Source: Polytrichum commune (lineage: Eukaryota > Streptophyta > Polytrichopsida > Polytrichales > Polytrichaceae). From it: a DNA stretch of 64,000 nt. A program made the translations under genes and the position numbers. Location of the stretch: assembly GCA_950295325.1 (NCBI GenBank), contig OX485806.1, positions 58,089,169 to 58,153,168 of the forward strand. Direction: 5' to 3'. Position 1 is the first letter of the stretch. Each line of letters opens with the position of its first letter. Below are positions 31,405 to 41,597 of the stretch, piece by piece. The notes under the pieces were generated by a model. That model made no database searches. It was given only the letters and a program-made list of their open reading frames with translations, and was not told the origin of the DNA.

Positions 31405-31885
31405 TGAGTGTAGTGGGAGGGAAACCTCACTAATCCGGTAGGTTGGGTAACGTCTAGGTGGGATAGCCGCTGGAAAGATTGGGTGAGATCCGGAAGGAAT
31501 CCGGACTTACGCCAATCTGATCTTTTGAAGAGGTCCCACCGTCCTTAGACGGACCTGCCCGGATTAGTGGTACGGATCGCCTAGTTATCTCAGATTGAGT
31601 AGAATCCAAGGTAAAGGTAGCCGGACAGATCCGTCGGACGGAGAATGAGAGGTCCGGATCAGTAAGGATTCCGATAGGAGGCCACCTCCGGAGTGCAGTA
31701 GGAAGAGATCCTCATTGTTCCGAATGCCTGGGTAACGTCCATGTGAGATAGCCGTCGTTAGGACTGGGCAAGATCCGGAAGGTGCCGGACTTACGCCATC
31801 CGACCTTCTGAAGAGGTCTCACAGTCTTTGGACGGGGTAATCCGGAAAGTGGTACGGGTCACCTACTCATCCCGTCGAGTTAGAT
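31405..31885 (+). repeat. Duplicated segment in the 3' part of the element (about 285-bp period)
   Basis: Two diverged copies start near 31410 and 31692. Shared landmarks are GGGTAACGTC (31445 and 31730), GATAGCCG, GATCCGGAAGG, CCGGACTTACGCCA, CTGAAGAGGTC-type and GTGGTACGG. Complementary stretches (AGGTGGGATAG with GGTCCCACC) are present within each copy, so a folded RNA is possible. Confidence 0.65.
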
Positions 31886-32344
31886 CTCCGGTTGGAATCC
31901 GGACTCCTCTGGCCACTATGGTCCCAAGAAACAATCCAGATCTCTCTGCGTGACCTGCCAGGACGGACCTGATCAATCCGGATTGGTTGTGAGGGAGTTC
32001 CCGGATTCTAACCTTATCAAGGACGTCTTCACCGGAAGAAACCAATTATTCTAGAGCGTAGACGTAAAGGGGTGGGTAAGTATTATAAAGAGGACCTAGA
32101 AATAACATCCGGAGAGGTACCCTCCGAAAAAAAAGGCTAAGAATGTCCCCAAAGACCAAATATCCGGAAATTAGGATTTCCGGAAATTTGGCTAAGGAAG
32201 AAGAAATAAGCAGGTACGGAGAGTTTTAGACCTCCTACACTTCACAGAATCCCTGGACGATACTAGGGTCATCCGGACAACCCGGATTAGGCACTTAAAA
32301 CCGCCAATCCGGACATTTTGGTGTTCGCGTGTCCCCACAGCTAG

Positions 32345-33349
32345 CAACTGAGAACCAACAAGATTTTTATTTCATGTTTCAAAATTGAAGTTGAGATGCA
32401 AAGGTTATAATAAGTCAAAGTGAAGAATTTAATTTTTCTAAATGATGACTCGAGCCCTCCTAGTTGTGTTGACTGTTGAACCAAGAAGGTTTGTGCTTAA
32501 AATATGGACATCATCCTAGGTTTTATGTTCAACACAATTGCAAAGAGATTCCATGTGATGACTTGACAAACACAATTTTCATTGTTTGACTTCTTATAAA
32601 CCTTACATATCAAATTTACTTCTAAAATTTGAAATAAACATTTTTTGTGAATGGTTATATCTAATTGGATGAGACAATATACGTGGACCTTCTAAGATTT
32701 CTTTTCTTAAATAACCACCTATATTTGAGTAGTATATAGTAAGGTGTTGTTGTTAGAGTAACATGTTGTAAACACTTCCAACATTTTAAGTTTCTTTAAC
32801 ACCTTCTTTAAGTTTCTTTCAACATTTTTAGTTTATGCTTATATATATATACACACACATACAGACGGATGGGTCTTCATGGGCATTACATGTGAGGCCT
32901 GGAGCATTGGGGTTTGGAGATTCCCTCACCACAATAAATGGAATCTTACTTGCTAAATTGCTAGAGGTTGTCGTGAAATTGTCGTGGTCAGGTAATATCC
33001 TGTACCTCCAAGAAGGTGCAAGCACATACAATATAGGTTCTTCCACCACGGATATAGGTTCTTTTTGTCAATAAATTTGGGAAATATACTTGAAATATGT
33101 GCAAAATCCACGGTCATAAGGGTCCTAACTTTCGAACAATAGAGTTTTAAATTAACATTTTCTGCTCGCGAGATCTGCTCACCGCTCACATCGTAGCATT
33201 CCTGCTTCCTCACCCTGATGGGCCAACCCCAACTTGTTACAAAATAAGATACATCCCCACATAAAACACACACATTACATTTGTGTGCGTCCCACCTTGC
33301 ATGTACGCAAATTTCGCGAAGATTATGACCCACCAAAAATTAGAATTGG
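32345..33349. other. AT-rich region without recognised gene
   Basis: Only short ORFs in both strands. A TATATATATACACACACAT microsatellite is at about 32843-32860, and a CTCACCGCTCAC cluster near 33178-33190 resembles the ends of repeat Z. Confidence 0.4.
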
Positions 33350-33798
33350 CCTAGCCTTCTAACATCTCGAAACCGAGAGCATCATCCAAAACACAAACAT
33401 TCAACCTACAAATCAAAGTTAAGAATCTAGCCTACCCTCTACCCTCTCGGAACCAAAAGACTTATCCCAAACACAAACATATGAAACGAACTTAAGGATC
33501 TGGCCTACCCATCTACCTTCTCAGAACCGCGACCATCAACAAAAACACACACATTCACCCTATCAAACAAAGTTGAGAATCTGGCCTAGCCATCTACCCT
33601 CTCAAAACCAAGAGTGAACCAAAACACACATATTCAACCTATGAAACAAACTTAAGAATCAGGCCTACGCATCAACCCTCTTGGAACCAAGAGCCTCAAC
33701 CAAAACACAAACATTCCTCCCATGAATCAAACTTAAGAATCAAACGTACCCTTCTACCTTCTTGGAACCGAGACCATGAACCAAAACACACACATTCA
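33350..33798 (-). repeat. Array-3-related block in reverse orientation
   Basis: About six units of roughly 75 bp with CTACCCTCTCGGAACC, AAACACAAACAT and GAATCTGGCCTACCC. Read on the minus strand they match array 3 (GGTAGGCCAGATTC, GGTTCCGAGAGGGTAG). Most palindromes are degraded (CTCAAAACC, CTTGGAACC). Confidence 0.8.
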
Positions 33799-33824
33799 CC
33801 CTAAAACCCTAAACCCTAAACCCT
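33799..33824 (-). repeat. Telomere-like tract at a repeat junction
   Basis: CCCTAAAACCCTAAACCCT and one more unit, the reverse of TTTAGGG, with one extra A in the first unit. It joins the array-3 block on its left to CCTACCCCGGACCTTATA, a piece of LTR family Y, on its right. Confidence 0.85.
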
Positions 33825-34559
33825 CCTACCCCGGACCTTATAATTCATAGTGCGGCATTGTGTTTACCTTGGGGTGCGACCCCCACAATGCATCTTCAAA
33901 TTTGGCATAGTCCCAAAGGTGTCGTTCCTAGGTGGTCCGTTAGCCACTTTGGATCTCTCTTCCAAGGATCTAACCTACATTAGATCCACCTACTTTGGGA
34001 CTCACTTGGGTTGCCCTTCCTTTGGGGCCTCCCCCATTAGGATTCACTAGCCTAACATGACACATCTAGGCGAGACCTCAACGCTTCCACTAAGTTGTCT
34101 CGATTGCAACTCCGAGATGGTTTTCTATTGTTAAGCCACGCCTCGATCGCACGGGGGTGATGCCAAGTCCCGCCCGACTCGGTTCCCACTTTGCTCTTTC
34201 GAGACATGGGTTCATGACTCCCATGCGCCAACTCACGTTCGCTCGCGGGTAGCACTTTTATGAGCACGCGCCATCACCTTGCCCTCGCCCGGACAAGCCC
34301 ATGGCTAAGAGGTTTCTTGGTTTTCTCCAAGGCCCCTCCAAGCCATCGCCCCCAATTACTCGACTAACCCAACCTAGTTTGGCATGTCTAATCCCCCTCT
34401 TTTACTAACCAAGCACAAGTACAAGACTAGGACCTTATCTCATACTTTTCTCTTTGCACCACTAAAGTTGGATTTTATTCCCTCAAGCCAAAGAACAAGT
34501 ACATGTTGTGGAGCAATTAGCCTCGAAGTGAAGTGTGCTACTAATGTCTCTCCCCCACT
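33825..34559. other. Region after the telomere-like tract
   Basis: A fragment of about 30 bp of LTR Y, then sequence that may be the 3' UTR and LTR of the chromovirus on its right. No coding reading. Confidence 0.35.
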
Positions 34560-35252
34560 AAAGGAGATTGATGTTCTCATCAATGCCTATGCTTCATTTT
34601 ATTGGAATGTTTAGCCTTAGTTTCTTGAAAGTGCTTTACCAATTCCTTGCCGTTCATCATGTCTCTTGTCGCTACCCAAGCGACTTCTTTCTTATGGTAT
34701 CCTCACCATTTCACCAAGTACTCCTTTGTAAAAAAAATTTCTTTTCATTTGGGCTTCCTACACTTGAGGATGCCCTCCTACCTCATGTTCCAAATGACCT
34801 CCACAAGGTCGGGAGGTGGCCTAATCACTTGCTTGTGATCGGGCCACAAGGTGTCCTCCTTAAATGGCTTTAGGAATGAGACATGAAATGTCGGATGCAT
34901 TCTGATCTTGAGCGGTAATTCCAATTTATAGATGTCCTTGAACACTTGTTCCACAATGGAAAACGAAGCTCCAATTTTGGGAATGAACTTTGGAGTGAGG
35001 CCTTCCGGCTAAGTGAAGTTGTTCACATTCAACAACACCTTTTGGCCCACCTCATTCTCCACTTTGCGTCTTCCGGCATTGACTTGCACTCCGTAACACC
35101 TTCGGGTTTTCTCCACCAACAACTTGGTCATCTCCAAGACTTGTTTACGATCCTTGGCCAAGTCCTCACCATCTTGGTTGAACTCTACTGTTGAATGTGC
35201 CACCTCGAGAGCTAGATTAGTAGGTTGGAGTGCATCCACTCCATAAGCCACC
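34560..35252 (-). pseudogene. Chromovirus (Ty3/gypsy) integrase C-terminus and chromodomain
   Basis: On the minus strand: VAYGVDALQPTNLALEVAHS, then ATKLLVEKTRR-type helix and VGQKVLLNVNNF. Then MHPTFHVSFLKPFKEDTLWP, and after stops EYLVKW, a stop, and GYHKKEVAWVATRD, which is a chromodomain that normally binds histone marks and guides integration. Several stops and shifts. This is the end of the polyprotein whose integrase core lies at 37658-38440. Confidence 0.8.
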
Positions 35253-36622
35253 TGTGAAGCCTAAACTCCCACCCTTTAGCGTCGTAGTCCTGGTGAGAAC
35301 CTATGGTTCACACTCGCTTACCACTATTCACCGAACCTTGACATGTGTGGAATTTCCCTCGATGACATACAAAATTGCCACTTGCATTACATAGCACAAA
35401 GTACAAGCATTGAGAAATGCTCTTCCTAATCTAATGCTCATACCCACTAAGCTAACCTAAATTATTTAAAACCATAACACTACGAGTTATGGCTCAAAAG
35501 CTACCTCATCCATTGAAACTATTTCCTTAATCCTTATTAAACCCCTACTTAGCCTAGCCTAATTCCCTAATCTACTCAATCAACACCTGTAGGCACCCCT
35601 TCAGGTCCCTAAAAGCTCCAGCCTTAGACATCAGTCCCACCTGGCCACCTCACAATCTACGTTGTTTGCCTTCCCGACAGCCCGTCATTGCCCGTCATTG
35701 GGCTCCCGGCCGGGAGATGGCCTCAGAGGCTTCTTCGCCACTGACTCGCACAACCAGTCGCCCCTGTTCTGCGCCACCATCCGGCAATGGACACCTCCCA
35801 TACCCACGCCGACAGAAAGGCTTAGTTCAGTCTTCCTAGCGCTCAAGTCTTCAATCCCACTTCCCTACACCGGTTTGCGAACTTCCTGGTTGTGAGTCCA
35901 GAATTTTGCATTCGAACCCAACACTGAATTCAGGCCCACGATTGAACATTTCTGAGTTTGCCTCATCAGTAGCGATTTCTGCTACCTCGCAAAAATATTC
36001 ATTAGCTCTCAGAATGCTCTCACCCACTGAGCTGTCTACATTGTTGTTTTGCCCTCTCACCGTGTGAGCTGTGCTTAATGCAGCCATTCCGGCCGTTTCC
36101 TTTCGGCACTGCCCAACCTTCTTTGCCATTTCTTGCTCCTTCCCAGTCCCCTTGATTCACTCAAAGAACTCAGCCCATTCCAACAGCTTCTTAGTTGGCA
36201 CCTGCCACCTCCGTTTGGCATTCGGTGCAGTTGGCATTCGCTACATTCGCGAGAGAGTGCGGTAGCAGCCGCAGCCACTGAATTGGTGTTCCCTGGATCC
36301 AGGATTCACTAGGTCACAGTGACCCCACCCATGAATGGACACTGGCCAATCCCAATTCGAACACCCACCCTAATCTAATTCTAACAACACCCAGCTCTCT
36401 CCTCACAACAAGTCCCCTTCAATGACTTTTCACGTACTCTAATCGAACACACTTCCTTCCCAAAACCACTAAAACACATTAGCTCATAGTTAAATTCAAC
36501 TTCAACCTAAAACCCATGCTTGCACTCTTTTTAAGTTTTTGAGTAATTAAAATAATTTCAAAATCAAATGCTAACAACTTTTAAGGTTTAACACTCATGT
36601 GGGCACCTTATTTGGGCTCACA
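35253..36622 (-). mobile_element. Solo LTR, family X (copy X2)
   Basis: 1370 bp, minus orientation, with tips TGTGAG/TTCACA and perfect target duplications CCACC (35248-35252 and 36623-36627). It interrupts the integrase codons for FVVAYGVD, which rejoin exactly when the LTR and one duplication are removed. No coding content of its own. Confidence 0.92.
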
Positions 36623-36627
36623 CCACC

Positions 36628-36694
36628 ACAAAAGACCACCCCTTTGTGGCCAACTGTGTGGCTACATTGGAATCACACTCCGCTTGATACCAAG
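36628..36694 (-). pseudogene. Short integrase piece between two LTRs
   Basis: Reads QAECDSNVATQLATKGWSF on the minus strand, the part of the chromovirus integrase between the catalytic core and FVVAYGVD. It shows that the X2 and Y-b LTRs were inserted about 70 bp apart in one gene. Confidence 0.65.
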
Positions 36695-37657
36695 TGTCGC
36701 AACCCTTGCTAGCCCCCCTTGACAATCTTGCCAATTTTCAATTCTAGCAAAGGTTACGAGCGCTAACCATTTGCATTCCGCCATGCTAATGGTTAGCTCC
36801 TCCTACCCCGGACCTTATAGTTCATAGGAGGGAACCAACCCTCCTACTTTGCTTTCGGGACTCACCCCTTAATCGGTAACTCATTTCTTGGATGTGGACT
36901 TCCATCCATCCTATGTTGATCATCGCGTTGCCGGAGCAACACTACAACAACCCGAACCATACTAGGCAACTATGGCCTCACAATGGGCCAATGCCCATGG
37001 AGGCCGTGCCGTTCGGCCTCGGGTGGGTGAGGCCACACCACCTCACCCATATAAGCCTCTAGGACTTCACGCGGGGCCCCTACCCCACTGTCAACCAACC
37101 TCTTGTCTCTCTACCAAGAGTTGGGGCCAAGTGGACATTTTCCTTTAGCTGCTGGGCCTAGAACCCCCTAGCAGCTTCAGACCATCATAACTTCCTTGTA
37201 TGATGTCTGATCATGACAACCAACCACTCCATCTTCATCTACGCTTCACGTAGATGCCGATGGACTCCTCACTTGCCTCATTCGGACAAGTACTGAGGAC
37301 GTTATGCCTGTTTGAACCTTGGCAGTCCCGGGAATCACTCCCAGGCACTGCTGTACCAGGGCGATGTCCCGGGACAGCGCCCCACTCAAATGGCCATAAC
37401 TCCTAGCTCACACCTCCGATTGAGGTGTTCTTGAGCTTTCTAGAATCACCACGCCATGAGCTACGCATAGCTCATGGCCTTACCCTTGTGCCTCCTAGTC
37501 TTCGTGGGTGGGAGGCGTTCCCAACGCCCGGGGCCCTCACCCACACTAGGATCACTTGGGCCCTCTCACCAACGGCGCCACAAGTCCCGGGTGTTACTCC
37601 GGGGTCCCCCTTGTGCCCATGGTGTTTCGGGCACTCCTCATGGAGAGGTGCGCGACA
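36695..37657 (-). mobile_element. LTR, family Y (copy Y-b), inserted in the integrase
   Basis: 963 bp with TGTCGC/GCGACA tips in minus orientation. The flanks differ (CCAAG and CACAT), so the target duplication has decayed or one side came from recombination. Integrase coding continues on both sides. Confidence 0.88.
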
Positions 37658-38440
37658 CACATAGTCCGCCCAATCTCCTTGGTCCGCCCCCACCAAGTTC
37701 CTCAAGTATTGCTTTAAGACTCCATTCACACGCTCCGCTTTCCCATTCATTTGGGAATGCAAGGCCGTGCTAAACCTTAGGTTCATTCCGACCTCCTTAG
37801 AAATATGCATTGAAAATGCACTTGTGAACTTTGGATCTTGATCCGACACAATCACTCTTAGCAACTTGTGGTGCCTCAACCATCCTTTGACAAAAGGCGA
37901 TGCGGTCTCCAACGCGGTGGCGGTTCCCACAATCGGCACCATGTATACCAACTTGGCAAACCGCTCTACCATCAACAAGATGGCATCATACCCATGTGAC
38001 TCCGGCAAACTTGTGATCAAGTCCATGCACATACTATGCCATGGCGCTGACGGGATAGGCAACGGTTGCAAGAAACCGCCTTGCTTTTGGTAAGAGGCTC
38101 GGTTCACTTGGCACTTTATTCACGCCTTCACAAAGTGGGTTATATCCTACTTTATGCACCGCCAATGGTACCTCTTTGACACCATTCTATGGGGGTTTTC
38201 TTTTTCTCCTCTATGGTCGGCAATAGGACTATCACATTATTCTTTCCAAACCAATAGCCTCAATTTGCCTTGTGGCACATACACCCAACTTTGCTTACAC
38301 TTGAACAATCCGTCCACCAACTTCATCCCTTTTAGGACCTTGCTCCTGCGAAGCTCACCTAAAAGCTTTGTGTGTTTTGGGGTAGTTAATTTACCCCTCC
38401 CGTATCTTGCATCACAAATTTCCTTCGCCGGCACACATTA
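37658..38440 (-). pseudogene. Chromovirus integrase core and RNase H end
   Basis: Minus strand, from high to low coordinates: HTKLLGELRRSKVLKGMKLV (end of RNase H and zinc region), NRASYQKQGGFLQPLPIPSA, then the catalytic core. WHSMCMDLITSLP carries the first Asp, VSDQDPKFTS the second, and LHSQMNGKAERVNGVL the Glu, so all three catalytic residues are kept. LVGADQGDWADYV is cut by LTR Y-b. The enzyme inserts element cDNA. Stops and the insertions make it dead. Confidence 0.85.
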
Positions 38441-39548
38441 GGCACAAGGTTTGGATGGTTCTCATTGCTTGGAACTCTTCATGTCTACTTAGCGCATCCG
38501 GCACCACATTTTCACAGTCCAGTTTGTGGATCAAATCCACCTTCATAAGCGCCAAACTATCATGCCACCGCAATGACTTGGCGCTCACTTGCGCTGGTAT
38601 ATTACAATACTTTTAGAACACATTGTCCGTGTAGACCTTTGCTTTGTACGACCCCAAATATTGTCGCCACATCTTCAAGCAATGCACTACGGCAAAGAAG
38701 TTCTTTGTCATGAGTTGGTTGTTTTCTTCGACAACCATTGAGCTTCATGCTCCCATATCCAATGGCCATTCATCTTACATCAACAATCCGCCATTGGCAA
38801 AGTCACTCGCCCCCGATGCACCTCAAAAGGTTTGTCAAACTCCAAGAACTTGAGCATGGGCAGCGAAGAGAACTTCGTCTTAAGTTCCCCAAAGACTTGG
38901 TGACAAGGCTCATCCCACTATTGGGATAGCCATTCTTTCACAGATCGGACAAGGTCGGACAATCATCGAGCTTCATGCTCCCATATGCAATGGCCATCCA
39001 TCTTGCATCAACATCCGCCAATGGTTAAGTCGCTTGCCCCTGTATGCACTTCAAAAGGTTTGTCAAACTTCAAGAACTTGAGCACGGGCGGCAAAGAGAA
39101 CTTGCTCTTAAGCTCCTCAAAGACTTGGTGGCAAGGCTCATCCCAATCTTGGGATAGCCATTTCTTGTACAAGCCGGACAAGGTTCGACAACCATTGAGC
39201 TTAATGCTTTCATAAGCAATAGTCGTTCATCTTGGATCAACATCCGCCAATGGTATGTGCATCTCAAAATGCTTGTGAAAACCCAGGAACTTGATCACAT
39301 CTTGTGAAGAGAACTTGCTTTTGAGCTCCCCAAAGGCTTGGTGACAAGGCCCACCCCACTCTTGGGATAGCCATTTTTTCAACAAGTTGAGTAAGGTCTT
39401 AGCAACCTTAGAAAAATCTCGAATGAAGTGGTGGTAGTAGTTGGCTAGGCCAACCAATGACCTAAGCCCTTTTGAGTCAAGGGCCAATTCTCCTCTTGGA
39501 TTGCTTTGACATTCTTCATGTTTGTCCACCAACTTCATTTGCCACCAC
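38441..39548 (-). pseudogene. Chromovirus reverse transcriptase/RNase H connection region, triplicated
   Basis: The minus strand reads LRSLVGLANYYHHFIRDFSK, LLNLLKKWLSQEWGGPCHQA and FGELKSKFSSQDVIKFL, the segment joining reverse transcriptase to RNase H. The part from SQEW through FGELK to the RNase H start occurs three times (about 38733-38940, 38966-39170, 39190-39385). LTR Y-c cuts the upstream reverse transcriptase. Several stops. Confidence 0.75.
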
Positions 39549-40465
39549 TATCGCGCACCTCTCCATGAGGAGTGCCCGCAACATCATGGGCACAAGGGGG
39601 ACCCCGGAGTGACACCCGGGACTTGTGGCGTCATTGGTGAGAGGGCCCAAGTACTCTTAGTGTGGGTGAGGGCCCCGGGCGTTAAGAACGCCTCTCACCC
39701 ATGGGGACTAAGAGTCATGAGGGTAAGGCCATAAGTTATGAGTAGCTTATGGCGGTGGAATTCTAGAATGCTAAGGAACACCTCAATCGGAGGTGCTAGC
39801 TAGGAGATATGGCCATTTGAGTGGGGCGCTGTCCCGGGACAGCACCCTGGGACAGCAGTGACCTGGGAGAGGTGCCCGGGACTGCCAAGGTTTGAGGAGC
39901 CATGACTTCCTCAATACTTGCCTGAATGGGGCAAGTGAGGAGTCCATCGGCATCTAAGCAAAGAGTAGATGACGATAGAGTGTTCGCTTGAGAGCATCAG
40001 ACATCATATGTAGAAGTTATGGTGGTCTGAAGCTGCTGGGAGGTTCTAGCCCCAGCGGCTAAGGGAAAATGTCCACTTGGCCCCAACCCTTGTAGAGAGA
40101 GACAAAAGGATACTTGAAGGTGGGGTAGGGGCCCCGCCCAAAGTCCTAGAGGCTTATATGGGTGAGGCGGCTTAGCCGACCGACCCCCCCGGAGCATACT
40201 TGGCAATGTGCTCCGGGTAGTTGTAGTGTTGTTTTGGCAACACGATGATCAACTCAAGAATGGACTTCCATGGATGGAAGTCCACCTTAGCCATTGGCTA
40301 CCTACGAAGGGGAGAGTCCCGAATGCATGTGTAGGAGGGTTTGGTGACCTAGCCATGAGCTTGAAGGTCCGCGGTTTTGGGAGCTAACCATGCATGTGCG
40401 TGGGATGTGCAGGTTAGCGCTCGTGGCACTTGCTAGGTTGGAAAGGCGGTCAAAGAAGGTGACCT
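39549..40465 (+). mobile_element. LTR, family Y (copy Y-c), 3' end lost
   Basis: Begins TATCGCGCACCTCTCC (TGTCGC with one change) and follows the family to about CACTTGCTAGGTTGG, then diverges before the GCGACA tip. Subfamily features (GACCTGGGAG, CGGAGCATACTTGGC) are shared with the copy at 54721. Confidence 0.85.
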
Positions 40466-40922
40466 CCAAAATAAGGGCACCTCATCCATTTCACATAATG
40501 TGAAATCTCCACAAATATCTAATGTCCCACATCATAAGGTCAAAGGCATTGCCACTCCCTTTATCTCATGCGGTTCATCTTTTCAAAATGGCACATTGAT
40601 GGGCTTGCCCACTCTACGCGTCGGCAAGCCCCAACACATTATGAGGTTTGGGCTCAAGAGGAGTGCGTTGCCTCTTTGTCAACCCATGAGACATTTCTCC
40701 CCTTCATTTGAGCCTCAAGATACAAAATATTTGGGCTCGGCTGAACACTACTCATTGGTTCGGGCCATGATGTGCAAAAAAACTTAGCCTTAGCTTAAGG
40801 CTACTCGCCTTGGCCACAAATCCACCATCTAACATTCGGTCCGCGGCAACATTAAGATTTGGTTTGGTCCGTCAAGCCAACTTTTAACATTCCTTCCACG
40901 GCACAAATATTATTTGGCTTGA
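40466..40922. other. Spacer between LTR copies
   Basis: A 95-codon plus ORF at 40500-40787 shows no domain. Could be an eroded retroelement internal region; I cannot support more. Confidence 0.35.
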
Positions 40923-41515
40923 TTTCACGCGGGGCCCCTACCCCACCGTCAACCAACCTCCTGTCTCTCTACCAAGAGTTGGGGCCAAGTGGACATTTTC
41001 CCTTAGCCGCTGGGCCTAGAGGCCCCCAGCAGCTTCAGACCATCATAACTTCCTTGTATGATAACTGAAGCTAACAAGGAACCACTCCATCTTCATCCAC
41101 GCTTCACGTAGATGCCGATGGACTCCTCCTTTGCCCCAATTGGGCAAGTATTGAGGAAGTTATGACTATTCAAACCTTGGCAGTCTCGGGAGCCACTCCC
41201 AGGCGACTGCTGTACCAGGGCGCTGTCCCGGGACAGTGCCCCACTCAAATTACCATAACTCCTAGCTCACACCTCCGATTGAGGTGTTCTTGAGCTTTCT
41301 AGAATCACAACACCATGAGCTACGCATAACTGATGGCCTTACCCTTGTGCCTCCTAGTCTTCGTGGGTGGGAGGCGTTCCCAACGCCTGGGGCCTCACCC
41401 ACACTAGGATCACTTGGGCCCTCTCACCAACGGCGCCACATGTCCCGGGTGTCACTCCGGGGTCCCCCTTGTGCCCATGGTGTTTCGGGCACTCTTCATG
41501 GAGAGGTGCGCAACA
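40923..41515 (-). mobile_element. LTR, family Y (copy Y-d), truncated
   Basis: Minus orientation. Keeps the 5' tip (TGTTGCGCACCTC) and about 590 bp, and lacks the 3' third. It lies 82 bp from the primer-site side of Y-e, as the 3' LTR of an internally deleted element would. Confidence 0.82.
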
Positions 41516-41580
41516 CATCATCACAACCCACATTTTTGATAGCCATATCTCCTTCAAAGTGCTAGCTCAAATATTAGAAT

Positions 41581-41595
41581 CCCGCTCTGATACCA
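41581..41595 (-). promoter_or_regulatory. Primer-binding site of a family-Y element
   Basis: The minus strand reads TGGTATCAGAGCGGG directly after the Y-e LTR end (GCGACA, CG, then the site). It is complementary to the 3' end of initiator-Met tRNA, the usual primer of plant gypsy and copia elements. Confidence 0.85.
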
Positions 41596-41597
41596 CG

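Larger units (their letters stand above)
28198..32339 (+). mobile_element. 4142-bp element with TG/CA ends, 5-bp target duplication and two ORFs
   Basis: Starts TGTGGGAGTCC and ends GTGTCCCCACA. The target duplication GCTAG (28193-28197 and 32340-32344) is perfect. The element is far richer in G+C than its flanks and crowded with TCCGGA/CCGGA. No long direct terminal repeat is visible, and no polymerase, integrase or transposase. It holds a promoter-like site (28641), two overlapping ORFs, AATAAA signals (31026, 31235) and a duplicated 3' segment. It could be a solo giant LTR that carries genes, or a non-autonomous retrotransposon whose ends are mobilised in trans. Confidence 0.75.

Noticed and set aside
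36675-36694. Primer-binding site next to LTR Y-b (CTTGGTATCAAGC)
   Set aside because: It resembles TGGTATCAGAGC, but the following bases read as chromovirus integrase (QAECDSNVATQLATKGW), so it is better explained as part of that gene.
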